From: CAZBWE01 sp964495465
GTDB taxonomy: Bacteria; Planctomycetota; Phycisphaerae; Sedimentisphaerales; Anaerobacaceae
NCBI GenBank assembly: GCA_964495465.1
Contig: CAZBWE010000013.1
Span: 1 to 36,421 of the forward strand
DNA length: 36,421 nt
Reading direction: 5' to 3'
Below, in pieces: positions 8,133-15,826 of the stretch (its first letter is position 1; every line of letters starts with the position of its first letter). The translations under genes and the position numbers were made by a program. The notes under the pieces are model-generated. The model was not told where the DNA came from. It ran no database searches and saw nothing but the letters and a program-made list of their open reading frames with translations.

Positions 8133-8176
8133 AGCTTGACCTTTCCAAAAATATTATTGTGGAAAATAACAGTCTA

Positions 8177-8224
8177 TTAGTTAAAATGTAAGAACAAAAT
8201 TATTTTATCAAGCGTAATTTATTA
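8177..8224 (-). promoter_or_regulatory. panB promoter block, duplicated at 10690
   Basis: A 48-nt block matching 10690-10737 at 40 of 48 positions without gaps. On the minus strand it contains TTGATA (8211-8206), a 17-nt spacer and CATTTT (8188-8183), giving a start near 8176, about 44 nt upstream of the panB TTG. Its relative carries TTGCTA-17-TATTTT in the same phase. Confidence 0.6.
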
Positions 8225-8293
8225 TTGATTCTGAGTTAAATTTGCTTATTTGGAAAAATACATTAAGTTTTTTTTGTTTTTATAATTAAACGC

Positions 8294-8322
8294 TTGACTC
8301 CTTATAAAATATATCGTATTTT
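8294..8322 (+). promoter_or_regulatory. Candidate promoter of a small RNA
   Basis: TTGACT (8294-8299), 17-nt spacer, TATTTT (8317-8322) on the plus strand. No CDS of useful size lies between it and the terminator at 8453-8489. Confidence 0.45.
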
Positions 8323-8328
8323 CAATGA

Positions 8329-8489
8329 AATTTTTATTGTTTTCTTAAAGATATTCTTGCTTTTTTCTCGATGAATATATATATATTAAGATAACAATGG
8401 ATTATTCGGAGTTTTTGGGCGCAATTATATAGCTTTTCATCACCCTCCTCCGAAGCCAGATTCTGCAGTAATTAGAATCTGGCTTTTTT
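8329..8489 (+). ncRNA. Candidate small RNA ending in an intrinsic terminator
   Basis: Between a sigma-70-type promoter and a strong terminator lies about 160 nt with no convincing gene; the best ORF (8399) is 11 codons. Just before the terminator is an unpaired pyrimidine run containing CCCTCCTCC (8442-8450), which is complementary to Shine-Dalgarno sequences. That layout, with a C-rich seed and then a terminator hairpin, is seen in many trans-acting sRNAs. No match to a named RNA family was recognised. The remaining DNA up to 8753 holds nothing that I can name. Confidence 0.35.
8453..8489 (+). terminator. Rho-independent terminator
   Basis: A perfect 11-bp stem AAGCCAGATTC/GAATCTGGCTT (8453-8463 and 8475-8485), with an 11-nt loop, runs directly into six T residues. 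Orientation is plus; the minus strand has no T-run after the stem. Confidence 0.85.
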
Positions 8490-8753
8490 ATCCACACGTC
8501 TGTCAAAATAGGCAAATATCGCAAATCAATCATTGCAAAAATAGGAAACAGGGAGAAACCTGTTACAATGCAAATGCGCTCCAAAAACATTCACTTGGGT
8601 ATAAATAACACCTGAAAACAACAAATCCCAAAAAAGCAAATACAATTCCGAAAGTTAAATCGATATGATTTTAATCTATAGAACAGTAACGTCCGAATCT
8701 CTTTAAGCTTACAAGAATATCAACTTTTAAATCAAATTTTCTACACTTTTCCC

Positions 8754-8781
8754 TTGACAAATAGGCAAAAAGGCGCATAAT
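8754..8781 (+). promoter_or_regulatory. Promoter of the second PEP-CTERM gene
   Basis: TTGACA (8754-8759), 16-nt spacer, CATAAT (8776-8781). The predicted start is near 8788, leaving a leader of about 67 nt. Confidence 0.65.
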
Positions 8782-8854
8782 ATCGGTCATTAGGATAATG
8801 TAAGAAGCGACGAAAAGGCAGTTCTTCGATATTCAAATATGTCAAAGGGATTTG

Positions 8855-9397
8855 ATGAAAAGCAATAGTATAACACATTACGGACAGCAGGGAGTAATAT
8901 TTGCCTTTATTATAATCATAGCGGCTTTCACCGGGCCGGCTTATTCTAAAACAACAGATGTAACCCTTCTTATTCAACCAAGTCCTTCTCAGGGTGGCAT
9001 CATTACACCAAATCCGGGTGTTCATTATTTTATACGAAATACCGAACTTCTCTTAAATGCAGTCCCAAAACCCGGTTATCGGTTCGTATGCTGGCTGGGC
9101 GATGTGAGTGATACAACTTCAAGCAGCACTTTTGTTTACCTTAACGACCCGAAAATCATTATAGCAGTATTTGAGCAGACTGGATATGAGCATGTATCTG
9201 CCGGTGCGAGCATCTCCGCTAACAATAGTGGCGGCGGCAGAATAAATTCAGGTGCATTCGGCGGTGGTTCCGGAGGTCAGGTTCAAGGCGGAGGTTCTGG
9301 AACAACAAGGAAACATAAAACAACACCGGTACCCGAACCGGCAACTATCTTAGTCCTCGGACTTGGGGCAATAATACGAAGAATAAAAATATCCTGA
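8855..9397 (+). CDS. PEP-CTERM protein with a divergent InlB-like repeat
   Basis: 180 residues from the ATG at 8855 (AAGGG just upstream; the TTG immediately before it is too close to that site). Order of parts: signal peptide with a long hydrophobic run (GVIFAFIIIIAAF); one repeat unit of the bacterial InlB-like beta-repeat kind (about 35-108: TLLIQPSPSQGGIITPNPG, LLLNAVPKPGYRFVCWLGDV, KIIIAVFEQ); a glycine/serine-rich linker; then the PEP-CTERM tag (PVPEPATILVLGLGAIIRR). Exported and presumably anchored or processed by an exosortase encoded elsewhere. Function otherwise unknown. A convergent DUF3616 gene lies downstream. Confidence 0.8.
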   Translation: MKSNSITHYGQQGVIFAFIIIIAAFTGPAYSKTTDVTLLIQPSPSQGGIITPNPGVHYFIRNTELLLNAVPKPGYRFVCWLGDVSDTTSSSTFVYLNDPKIIIAVFEQTGYEHVSAGASISANNSGGGRINSGAFGGGSGGQVQGGGSGTTRKHKTTPVPEPATILVLGLGAIIRRIKIS

Positions 9398-9560
9398 TTT
9401 TCCGCACGCTCCCCTCTTTCTCCTCTGCAATCCGGTGAAAACAAAATTCACGACCCTACAGTTAAAGTAACATTTTTTCTTGTCATCTCAATGCGGTCTG
9501 CCCTCCGCAGCTTCTAAGAAGTAGCAAGCATAAAGAAAGAGAATTATAGTAAGGCCGACT

Positions 9561-10658
9561 TTACGGCTCTATACGGATTGAACGGAAGGTTTTTTTGTTT
9601 GGGTCGAGCAAGTATTTATTCAGACAGGTCCCATCTTCACTAAACTGTCCATCCATACATTCGCGTGAGCTGGAAACATTAATAACCAACGTCCCATCGT
9701 CACTGAGCAGCAATAAGCCAGCTGAATTTTTAAATGGAATCAGTGCCTCAGGAGTGAATTTGTTTTTCTCAAATCCTAATTTTCGTAGTAAAATCGGCTG
9801 TGCATCTTCGTCCCCGAACCATTTATATAGTGTGAATTTCTGTTCTTCGCCGCAAGGCCCAGCGATAATAAAATATGTCCTATGGTAGGGCGAATACTCC
9901 ATTGCTCTTATCCCCAGAAACCCTAAATTCCACAACATCGGCTCACCAAAAATCGGGGCATCTCCTTTTTCTATTACAACCGCAGCATTTTTTAGAGGCA
10001 CAACAAGTGCGTTCTGTTGATGAGTGCCGCCGTCTCGGGCCAGAAGATTACGAAATCCAATATAAAGTGTTTTGCCGTCGGCTGATGCGCAGAGTCCCTC
10101 AATATTAAGGCCCTTTTCTTTGGGCGCAAGTTTCTTACGTTCTTTTTTGGTCAGGATTTCGTCGAAACGGATTGTTTTATCCAGTTTCAGGTGGCGAATA
10201 TGCTCGGCTCTAATAAGCTGGTGAACAAGGGTGCTGCAGGGTTTGCCGACAGGCATAATGATCACATTACCATCTTTGACTTTGAATGTGGTTGCAAAGA
10301 AACGATAGCGATTAGGTCTTATTTTACCGTCTTTATTTCTGCCATGTGATGTAATCCAGTAGATGCGGTCTGCTGCCAAAGTCGCCCCCTCAATGTCGGC
10401 CTCGGGATGCTCCGGTTCGACACCGAGAAAATCTGTCAAGTCATACGAATAGACAGGTAGTCCGCCTATATTAGCATCATAGACCCGGAGAATATTGTTC
10501 TCGTCATCAGCTACAATAAACAGATTTTCGCTTATAGCCACTGCTGCCGATGCATCGCTGGTCCCCCGGCAGGTAAGAACCTTCTCAGTCGGGCTGCCGG
10601 CAAGAAAAATGGCTCCATACATCAAAATAAGCAGGATTAACAAGTTATCAATTTTCAT
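9561..10658 (-). CDS. DUF3616 family exported protein
   Basis: 365 residues with an N-terminal hydrophobic signal (NLLILLILMYGAIFLAG). The body matches the DUF3616 pattern as I know it: SDASAAVAISENLFIVADDENNILRVYD, EADIEGATLAADRIYWITSHGRNKDGK, GLNIEGLCASADGKTLYIGFRNL and GIRAMEYSPYHRTYFIIAGP. These repeated blocks suggest a beta-propeller, with Asp/Glu-rich loops that could bind metal. No enzymatic role is established for the family. It has its own promoter at 10696-10724, which lies in a block duplicated from in front of panB. Confidence 0.75.
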   Translation of the reverse strand: MKIDNLLILLILMYGAIFLAGSPTEKVLTCRGTSDASAAVAISENLFIVADDENNILRVYDANIGGLPVYSYDLTDFLGVEPEHPEADIEGATLAADRIYWITSHGRNKDGKIRPNRYRFFATTFKVKDGNVIIMPVGKPCSTLVHQLIRAEHIRHLKLDKTIRFDEILTKKERKKLAPKEKGLNIEGLCASADGKTLYIGFRNLLARDGGTHQQNALVVPLKNAAVVIEKGDAPIFGEPMLWNLGFLGIRAMEYSPYHRTYFIIAGPCGEEQKFTLYKWFGDEDAQPILLRKLGFEKNKFTPEALIPFKNSAGLLLLSDDGTLVINVSSSRECMDGQFSEDGTCLNKYLLDPNKKTFRSIRIEP

Positions 10659-10689
10659 TAAAGATAGTGCCAGGCGAAATTATACCTTG

Positions 10690-10737
10690 TTAGTTAAAAT
10701 ACGAGGGCAAAATTATATTAGCAAGCATAATTTATTA
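10690..10737 (-). promoter_or_regulatory. DUF3616 promoter block, duplicate of 8177-8224
   Basis: On the minus strand it holds TTGCTA (10724-10719), a 17-nt spacer and TATTTT (10701-10696). Predicted start is near 10689, about 31 nt before the ATG. It is 40/48 identical to the panB block, with the promoter boxes in the same positions. An extra TATAAT (10717-10712) lies in the spacer. Confidence 0.6.
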
Positions 10738-10929
10738 CGGGTATCGGGCTGAATTACCTGTATAGTTTTTAGAAGGCAATTATTTCATCATATTCTTTCG
10801 AAGGCCATCTTTATTACTTGTAGTCCGGTAAATATATGTAATAAAATCCAAAATTAACCTTCTGTTCCTCAGAACAAAACATTAAAAAAGATTTTAAAGC
10901 TATTTTGACTCTTTATACAGTGATTGTTC

Positions 10930-10958
10930 TTGACTTGATGAAGTGCTTTTGCTATAAT
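10930..10958 (+). promoter_or_regulatory. Strong promoter of the third PEP-CTERM gene
   Basis: TTGACT (10930-10935), 17-nt spacer, perfect TATAAT (10953-10958). The leader is about 106 nt and includes the shared motif at 10998-11015. AGTGTT near 10980 and AACACT near 11023 could pair around that motif. Confidence 0.75.
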
Positions 10959-10997
10959 AATCATAATTGATATGGGGGCAGTGTTGTTTATCTCACT

Positions 10998-11015
10998 TTT
11001 TTCCAGGATGGTTGT
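10998..11015 (+). promoter_or_regulatory. Leader motif shared with the first PEP-CTERM gene
   Basis: TTTTTCCAGGATGGTTGT differs from 330-347 at two positions only. Here it lies about 40 nt into the predicted transcript, within a possible AGTGTT/AACACT stem. Confidence 0.4.
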
Positions 11016-11070
11016 AGGTTTTTAACACTCGCACAGTAACTAATTAGTGTCTGCAGGAAGGGGGGTAGTT

Positions 11071-11724
11071 ATGAAAAGTTTAGTCACTTCAGCAACAACA
11101 GTTTCAATTATTTTATTTGCATTATGTTCAGCGCCGGCTAAAGGCACAGTCCTGAGACTTAGTAATCATTGCTCGGGTGAAAATGGCTGGGCCCATCAGC
11201 CGGAATATTATGATGCTGAATTGGATTTCTCGGTCGCTGGCAATACACTTATGTTTAGTGTAACCAACCTTACACCTGAGAACGAGGGTGACCCTGCTTT
11301 TAAGATAAACAGGTTATATTTCAACGTTGCTGATAACGTAGAGGGATTAACTTTGACTGATGTTACCGGCTCTGAAGGTTCTGCTACTGAGGGATGGGAC
11401 TTAGGTTTTTTGGAGAACGGTTTTCTTGTTGGCGGATTTGGTCATTTTGACGTTTACATTGAGGGCGGCCATGGCATTCATCCACCCGTTGTCAATCCGG
11501 GCCAGACTGTTAGCTTTGTATTTCAGATTAACGGTACCGGGCCATTTGAAGACAGCGACTTTATAAACTTAAGCTCGCCACAGGGTGGGCACATCATTTC
11601 GTATGCAGCGGCGAAGTTTTACAATGACTATACAAGCGCATTTGGCTCTACTAATATTCCTGAGCCGACAACGCTTTGCCTGCTTACGCTTGGCGGCCTG
11701 GTGTTGCTGCGAAAACGCTCGTGA
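11071..11724 (+). CDS. PEP-CTERM sorting domain protein
   Basis: 217 residues from the ATG at 11071, which follows GGAAGGGGGG; the GTG at 11047 has no such site. Signal peptide MKSLVTSATTVSIILFALCSAPAKG, then a beta-rich body that I cannot assign (ELDFSVAGNTLMFSVTNLTPEN, INRLYFNVADNVEGLTLTDV, VNPGQTVSFVFQINGTG), then the sorting tag PEPTTLCLLTLGGLVLLRKRS. The phrase pattern NTLMFSVTN and PGQTVSFVFQI is common in PEP-CTERM proteins. Expected location is the outer surface or outside the cell. It ends 39 nt before the convergent GH130 gene. Confidence 0.82.
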   Translation: MKSLVTSATTVSIILFALCSAPAKGTVLRLSNHCSGENGWAHQPEYYDAELDFSVAGNTLMFSVTNLTPENEGDPAFKINRLYFNVADNVEGLTLTDVTGSEGSATEGWDLGFLENGFLVGGFGHFDVYIEGGHGIHPPVVNPGQTVSFVFQINGTGPFEDSDFINLSSPQGGHIISYAAAKFYNDYTSAFGSTNIPEPTTLCLLTLGGLVLLRKRS

Positions 11725-11739
11725 AGATTAAGTTAAGGT

Positions 11740-11763
11740 ACCGGCGGTGAATCTGCCCGCGGT
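11740..11763. terminator. Possible shared hairpin between convergent genes
   Basis: ACCGGCGG (11740-11747) can pair with CCGCGGT (11757-11763) with one bulged base, between the PEP-CTERM stop and the GH130 stop. There is no real T-run on either side, so it would be a weak intrinsic terminator at best. Confidence 0.3.
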
Positions 11764-12722
11764 TATTCTATCGCTTCCGGGCAGGACATAATATAGTCTA
11801 TGCAGTCGCTTAAACCGGCTGTTGCAACAGCCACGGTGCTATCAGCGGCACCATAATAGAGATTGAGCTGATTGGTTTCTTTGTGAACGACAGCACCGCT
11901 GGGGAATACAACATCACCTACATCACCAATACGTTCGTATGACTCCCGTGGTCCCAGAACCCATTCATCGCTTCGTCGCAATACTTTCCAGGGCTCCTCC
12001 AAATCCAAAAGTGCTAATCCGAGGCGATATATTGCTCCTGCTGAGGTAACGCGAACACCATGATAGAATAACATCCAGCCCTGAGGAGTTTCTATAGGTT
12101 GACAGGCCAGGCCGACTCTATGGCAGTCCCAATAAGCAGACCTTGTTCTAATCAACAGTCTATGGTCGCCCCAATGCTTAAGGTCGGGAGAAAAGCTGAG
12201 CCAGATGTGCGCCTCGCCCCGAACGATAGGGCGATGAATCAGTGCGAATCGTCCCCTGAATCTGCGAGGAAGCAGGCAGGCATCTTTATCCTCCGGGGGC
12301 AGGAGACTTCCGAGTCGGGCAAAGGTTTTGAAATTTTTAGTAATCGCCAGCGAAACCACAGGGCCGCCTTCGCTGAACGAGACATAGGTAATGGCAAACT
12401 GTTTTTGCTCCTCGAGCCAGATGATGCGGGGGTCTTCCAAACCCCATCTTTCCTCTTGTGAGCTTTGATTAGCTTCGAGAGTTGGTTCAGGGTCGATGTC
12501 CCAGTTCGTGAATCCATCGGTACTGCGGGCGACTGTCAGATGTGAGAAACCGCGCATATCCTCGACGCGAACCAGCAGCAGCGTCTCGGCATTTAGCTTT
12601 GCTGCTGCGGGATTAAAGACGGCATTTGTTGGATAAGGCCAATTCTCCGGCGTTAGTATTGGATTGCCTTTATATCTCTTAAAAAGTTCGTATGCTTTTT
12701 GTTGCCGTGAAAGCTCAGCCAT
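11763..12722 (-). CDS. Glycoside hydrolase family 130 (mannoside phosphorylase-like)
   Basis: 319 residues, near the usual 300-400 of the family. GH130 enzymes are five-bladed beta-propellers, mostly phosphorylases acting on beta-mannosides. Motifs seen: KGNPILTPENWPYPTNAVFNPAA at the N terminus, RVEDMRGFSHLTVARSTDGF, EERWGLEDPRI (the Asp in EDPR lies near the general acid), KDACLLPRRFRGRFALIHRP, MLFYHGVR, and GDVVFPSGAVV with LYYGAADS. No signal peptide, so cytoplasmic. Phosphorylase or hydrolase action, and the linkage, cannot be told by eye. It stands alone between convergent and parallel genes; a GT4 fusion at 28767 is the only other glycan-synthesis gene in the window. Confidence 0.85.
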   Translation of the reverse strand: MAELSRQQKAYELFKRYKGNPILTPENWPYPTNAVFNPAAAKLNAETLLLVRVEDMRGFSHLTVARSTDGFTNWDIDPEPTLEANQSSQEERWGLEDPRIIWLEEQKQFAITYVSFSEGGPVVSLAITKNFKTFARLGSLLPPEDKDACLLPRRFRGRFALIHRPIVRGEAHIWLSFSPDLKHWGDHRLLIRTRSAYWDCHRVGLACQPIETPQGWMLFYHGVRVTSAGAIYRLGLALLDLEEPWKVLRRSDEWVLGPRESYERIGDVGDVVFPSGAVVHKETNQLNLYYGAADSTVAVATAGLSDCIDYIMSCPEAIE

Positions 12723-12901
12723 AGTTTAAACCCAAAATACCAGGTAACAATGTGACGTCTATTTCTTTACATCCTAATTTTAATCGGCAAGATGGGCAAT
12801 TTACCGTAAGACAAAGTGCAAAATTCGGACTCCACCGTGTAAAATCCTTTCCGAAGAGCAGGTAAATTAAACCAACAGGAAGGAACCATCGATTACTTCT
12901 A

Positions 12902-15040
12902 CTATGCGCCTACTAACTGTGTTTCATATAAACTTTGATACAATTGACAAATTTGCATTAGCTCATCGTGTTGGCCATGAGCGACAATATAGCCTTTATC
13001 CATTACTACTATTACATCCGCTGTAATTACGGTGCTGAATCTGTGGGCTATTATGAAGCTGGTCCTGTCCTGCATAATTTCTTCAATGGCCTTATGAATC
13101 TTGGCCTCGCTGTCGGCATCGACCTGGCTCATTGCCTCGTCGAAAATCAAAATTGCAGGGTTCTTTAAAATCGCTCGTGCAATTATGATTCTCTGCAATT
13201 GCCCGCCGCTGAGACCGGCGCCTTGCTCACCTATTATCGTATCATAACCTTTCGGCAGGGGCTCAATAAACTCATGGGCAAAGGCACGTTTGGCCGCTGC
13301 AATTATCTCCTCTCTGGTAGCGCCTGCTTTACTATACGCAATATTTGCCGCTATGGTATCATTGAAGGTTACCACATTTTGCGTGACCATTCCAACCTGA
13401 TTTCTCAAACTAAACAGTGTTACATCGCGAATATCTGTGCCGTCTATCAGGATACGGCCTCTGTCCGGGTTATAAAATCTCGGTAACAGCTTTGCCAGCG
13501 TTGTTTTGCCTGAGCCATTCGGGCCTACAATAGCAATGTTGTGTCCGGCCTGCACCGAAAGATTTATTCCCTTTAATACCGGCCTGTTACTGCCTGGATA
13601 GGCAAAAACTACATCCCTAAATTCTATCTTTTCCTTCAGCGGCGGCAGCTCAATCGCACCAATTTCTTCAAATTCAGGCGGCTCATCTATAACGCCAAAC
13701 ACTCTCTCGGCAGCGGCATTGGCTTCCTGGAGCTTATTCCAGATATCAGAGGTTTTCCTCGCCGACTCAGCTGCAAAGCCCAGGAAAAGCAGCAGCCCCA
13801 AAAACTTACTTCCTTCCATCTGACCCCCTGTGACCCAGAGTGCTCCGAATATCAGTGCAACTGAACCTGCTGCCATTCCAAGCACTTCCATTAAAGGCAT
13901 GGTAGCGGCATCAACCCTTGATATTTTTAACAATTGTTTCAGCAGCTTGTCGTTAATTACCCTAAACCCGTCTTCTTCATAACCATACCGGTTATACACC
14001 TTGACAACCTGAAGTCCTGACATCACCTCATTGAGTTTCGATAGCATTTGCGAACCGGCTATGAGTGATTTCCTGGTGGCTCGTTTCATCTTTCTGCCTA
14101 AACTAACCATTACCCATACTACAAAAGGTGCGCCGCCCAGAAAAATCAATGTAAGCTGCCAATTCAGCCACATAGCCACTCCAATCATAAAAACAGCGTT
14201 CATCGGCTCCCGCAATGCCTTCCCAAGCATTATTTTGATGGCTTTGCCCATTACACTCGTATCACGGACAATTCTGCTGACAACATCGCTCGGCCGCTCG
14301 CTGGCAAAAAAACCTATAGGCATTTTTATCGCATGGCTGTAAGCATCTTCCCGCAAACGGTTTACTCCAATCTGCACTACCTTCTGGGCCATATATTCCT
14401 GGAAGAACTTGGCCAAACATCGAATTATAGTCACCACACCCATCGCAAATATAATAAATACTATCGCTTTGGTTTTGCCATCCTTGGTTTGTTGTCTCGG
14501 TAAGCAACTTATCCACCGCTCGATGTGTTCCACGTAAAAAGGTTTCGGACCTGCATTGAGTGTTAATATCCTGGTCTCAGTAACACCTTCTTTATCGCTC
14601 CTGAGTATTTGAATACCAACCTCTGCATCTGACGGCAAATTTGCAAGTCTTTCAAGCAGTTTAGCAGAGGGAATTTTGTCTCCATCTGCTTTCACTGATA
14701 GGTCGTTAACGCCAATAATTCTGTCGAGTTTCTGCAGACCTGCTTTTTGCGCCTGGCGCCCGTCTTCAACATCCGTCAACAACAAATGGTATGCGATATC
14801 AGTTTCAGTAAAATCTATCTTTTCCGGTATATAAAAGGACACTCCGTATCGACGTTTGCTGATTTCCCTTTCCACCCAGCCATGCAGACCCTCTTCGCCC
14901 ATCATCACTTTCAGAAGCGGTATGACCGTCATAAAGCTCAGTGAAAGAAGAGACGAAACGACTACCGCACTGACGACGACGACAATAATTCTTGGCCACT
15001 GGGGCCAGACATATTTGAATACTCGCCTGAATTCCTTCAT
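12902..15040 (-). CDS. ABC exporter (MsbA-like) with inserted PDZ-like domain
   Basis: 712 residues, about 110-130 longer than typical half-exporters. TM1 is about 17-44. Instead of a short loop to TM2 (about 190-212) there is an external region whose residues 85-163 look like a PDZ domain: HLLLTDVEDGRQAQKAGLQKLDRIIGVNDLSV, then LLERLANLPSDAEVGIQILR and ETRILTLNAG. The rest is a standard TM domain and ATPase: Walker A GPNGSGKTTLAKLL, signature LSGGQLQR, Walker B AILIFDEAMSQVD and the H-loop IIAHRFST. All catalytic residues are present; the D-loop reads SQVD rather than SALD. Function by family: homodimeric export of lipid or lipid-linked glycan. Own promoter at 15075-15103. Confidence 0.88.
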   Translation of the reverse strand: MKEFRRVFKYVWPQWPRIIVVVVSAVVVSSLLSLSFMTVIPLLKVMMGEEGLHGWVEREISKRRYGVSFYIPEKIDFTETDIAYHLLLTDVEDGRQAQKAGLQKLDRIIGVNDLSVKADGDKIPSAKLLERLANLPSDAEVGIQILRSDKEGVTETRILTLNAGPKPFYVEHIERWISCLPRQQTKDGKTKAIVFIIFAMGVVTIIRCLAKFFQEYMAQKVVQIGVNRLREDAYSHAIKMPIGFFASERPSDVVSRIVRDTSVMGKAIKIMLGKALREPMNAVFMIGVAMWLNWQLTLIFLGGAPFVVWVMVSLGRKMKRATRKSLIAGSQMLSKLNEVMSGLQVVKVYNRYGYEEDGFRVINDKLLKQLLKISRVDAATMPLMEVLGMAAGSVALIFGALWVTGGQMEGSKFLGLLLFLGFAAESARKTSDIWNKLQEANAAAERVFGVIDEPPEFEEIGAIELPPLKEKIEFRDVVFAYPGSNRPVLKGINLSVQAGHNIAIVGPNGSGKTTLAKLLPRFYNPDRGRILIDGTDIRDVTLFSLRNQVGMVTQNVVTFNDTIAANIAYSKAGATREEIIAAAKRAFAHEFIEPLPKGYDTIIGEQGAGLSGGQLQRIIIARAILKNPAILIFDEAMSQVDADSEAKIHKAIEEIMQDRTSFIIAHRFSTVITADVIVVMDKGYIVAHGQHDELMQICQLYQSLYETQLVGA

Positions 15041-15074
15041 TTTCTATTTTCCAGTACTAACTACAAAGCAGCGC

Positions 15075-15103
15075 ACTTTAACAAAACCAAACCTTGCAGT
15101 CAA
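15075..15103 (-). promoter_or_regulatory. Promoter of the ABC exporter
   Basis: On the minus strand TTGACT (15103-15098), 17-nt spacer, TAAAGT (15080-15075). The start would be near 15068, about 28 nt before the ATG. The same TAAAGT -10 box is found in front of the GT4 fusion and tRNA-Gln. Confidence 0.7.
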
Positions 15104-15115
15104 GTACAAATATTA

Positions 15116-15144
15116 TTGACTGCTAAAGCCGTTTTTGTTAGGTT
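15116..15144 (+). promoter_or_regulatory. Promoter of the MBL-fold hydrolase gene
   Basis: TTGACT (15116-15121), 17-nt spacer, TAGGTT (15139-15144). It is divergent from the exporter promoter; the two -35 boxes are 12 nt apart, so one regulator could influence both. Confidence 0.5.
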
Positions 15145-15169
15145 TAGCTGTTTTTAAGGGACGAAGAAA

Positions 15170-15802
15170 ATGGAAATTGACACTTTTGTTTTAGGTGAGT
15201 ATGAAACCAACTGCTTTATCCTGCGCGAAAGCGGTGCATCCAAAAATTGCCTTGTTGTCGATATAGGTTTAAAATCCGGAAGTTTAATAGATTTTCTGAT
15301 TCGGAAAAAATTAAATCCGGTTGCAGTTGTTTTGACCCACGGCCATATAGACCATATTGCAGGTGTTACTGAATTGCGTTCTGAATTTCCCGATGCAAAG
15401 GTTTATATCCACAAACTCGATTCTGAGAACCTAACAGAAGCCGACAGCAATCTATCTATTATGACTGGAGCAGCATTCACTACCACCCCGGCTGATTTGA
15501 TTGTCGAGGACAAAGATGAAATTGACGAAGCGGGCGTTAAGCTGGAGGTGCTTCATACTCCCGGCCACACACCCGGCGGTATCTGTCTATATTCAGCGGA
15601 TGAAGGGATAGTTTTTACGGACGACGCTTTATTTGCAGATTCGGTCGGGCGGACAGACTTTCCCGGCGGCAGTATGGAGCAGTTAATCAACAGTATTCGC
15701 CGGAAGCTTTTAACCCTTCCCGATGATACTATCGTTTATCCGGGCCACGGACCGGCAACAACAATAGCACGGGAAAAAGCCCAAAACCAATTCCTGCAGT
15801 AA
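15170..15802 (+). CDS. MBL-fold metallo-hydrolase (glyoxalase II-like)
   Basis: 210 residues. Has the di-zinc motif THGHIDHIAG (HxHxDH, about 56-65), then TPGHTPGGICLYS (about 134-146), the bridging Asp in VFTDDALFADSVGRTDFPGG, and the late His in VYPGHGPATT. This layout is that of hydroxyacylglutathione hydrolase-like proteins of about 210 residues. The substrate is not known; many such bacterial proteins lack glutathione as partner. AAGGGACGAAG lies just before the ATG. An EamA transporter gene starts 24 nt downstream and is probably cotranscribed. Confidence 0.85.
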   Translation: MEIDTFVLGEYETNCFILRESGASKNCLVVDIGLKSGSLIDFLIRKKLNPVAVVLTHGHIDHIAGVTELRSEFPDAKVYIHKLDSENLTEADSNLSIMTGAAFTTTPADLIVEDKDEIDEAGVKLEVLHTPGHTPGGICLYSADEGIVFTDDALFADSVGRTDFPGGSMEQLINSIRRKLLTLPDDTIVYPGHGPATTIAREKAQNQFLQ

Positions 15803-15826
15803 ACAACTTTTTAACGTTTCGCAAAA

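Noticed and set aside
8402..8590. 62-codon minus-strand ORF over the terminator
   Set aside because: It crosses a strong plus-strand terminator hairpin, has no ribosome site and is not similar to any known protein type.
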